Positions 34,109 through 34,347 of a DNA stretch of 34,347 bases are shown here, in pieces; the stretch's first letter is position 1; each line of letters starts with the position of its first letter. The notes under the pieces are model-generated. The model was not told the DNA's origin. It searched no databases and worked only from the letters and a program-made list of their open reading frames with translations. This DNA comes from Bacteroidales bacterium. Lineage in GTDB: Bacteria; Bacteroidota; Bacteroidia; Bacteroidales; PUMT01. Made by a program: the position numbers and the translations under genes. The DNA lies in assembly GCA_007134675.1 (NCBI GenBank), contig SLKJ01000157.1:1-34347 (forward strand), in the 5' to 3' direction.

Positions 34109-34209
34109 TTTCTTTATTTGCAATAAAACTCTATATTTCAGTTTTTTTTAAAGATTAACAGATACAGGCCGGAAACAAACCGGTTTAACAAAAATAATTT
34201 TATTCTGCC

Positions 34210-34347
34210 ATGCGCACTATTACCAAATTTGTTCTGATTGCCCTGGCTGTAATGGGCATTGCCTGGCTTATACCGGGCGTTGAGGTTATCTCATTCACGT
34301 CTGCCCTCTGGGTAACCCTTGTTCTGACGATTCTGAACCTGATAGTA
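34210..34347 (+). CDS. phage holin-like small membrane protein (PF04020 type), N-terminal part
   Basis: The frame opens at ATG 34210 and runs off the window end, leaving 46 codons. The visible part has two hydrophobic segments (about 6-20 and 30-46) separated by IPGVEVISF. This matches the N-terminus of the YvlD/phage-holin superfamily IV proteins (AWLIPGVxV), small chromosomal membrane proteins of unknown role that are not phage genes in spite of the name. Its divergent neighbour is the RRM gene, with 157 bases between. Confidence 0.75.
   Translation, partial: MRTITKFVLIALAVMGIAWLIPGVEVISFTSALWVTLVLTILNLIV

Noticed and set aside
34210-34347. Prophage edge because of the holin-like protein
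   Set aside because: PF04020-type proteins are ordinary chromosomal membrane proteins, and no other phage genes are present.

Overview
The window looks like a chromosomal segment of a Bacteroidota bacterium, probably a free-living or sediment member of the Bacteroidales/Marinilabiliales area; the lineage below phylum is inference. The signs are promoters of the phylum type (TTTG, about 19 bases, TAnnTTTG) in front of several genes, families typical of the phylum (DUF3822, DUF3127, DUF4914, MnmD, a six-domain S1 protein with a long acidic N-terminus), many lipoprotein or outer-membrane barrel signals, and almost no Shine-Dalgarno sequences. I see no phage, transposon, CRISPR or plasmid module. 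Most of the window is housekeeping sequence with small lineage-specific genes between.

Layout. 1-1798 (+): the end of argC, then argJ. 1927-6216 (-): a four-gene osmolyte uptake operon made of an outer-membrane porin-like barrel, a betaine-type binding protein, a CBS-containing ATPase and a permease. 6607-6799 (-): tRNA-Asp(GTC) with a textbook promoter and terminator. 6824-8825 (-): a three-gene unit of a pilin-like single-pass protein, DUF3822 and rsmD. 9010-10425 (+): a RecD-like helicase. 10491-17482 (-): a seven-gene nucleotide-sugar operon (ugd, UDP-glucuronate decarboxylase, rfbA, rfbC, rfbD, phosphohexomutase, yjbQ) that would make UDP-xylose and most of dTDP-rhamnose, but lacks rfbB and galU locally.

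17738-21614 (+): rpsA with expanded coding repeats at both ends, then a STAS protein and ribonuclease Z. 21615-22118 (-): a membrane-anchored coiled-coil protein of unknown function. 22382-26171 (+): an outer-membrane barrel with an S41 protease lipoprotein, mnmD, an FKBP lipoprotein, and a DUF3127 protein with an SSB-like acidic tail. 26232-33410 (-): a small secreted protein with operator-like repeats in front of it, an oligopeptidase B lipoprotein, DUF4914 with a PEPCK-like P-loop, and tex. 33482-33689: a strictly phased octanucleotide array. 33756-34052 (-): an RRM protein. 34210-end (+): the start of a phage-holin-like membrane protein.

No complete new defence or mobile system is visible. 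The best leads are the pilin-like/DUF3822 pair, DUF4914, DUF3127, the repeat cluster at 26787-26910, and the repeat arrays in and beside core genes (rpsA, ugd, tex).
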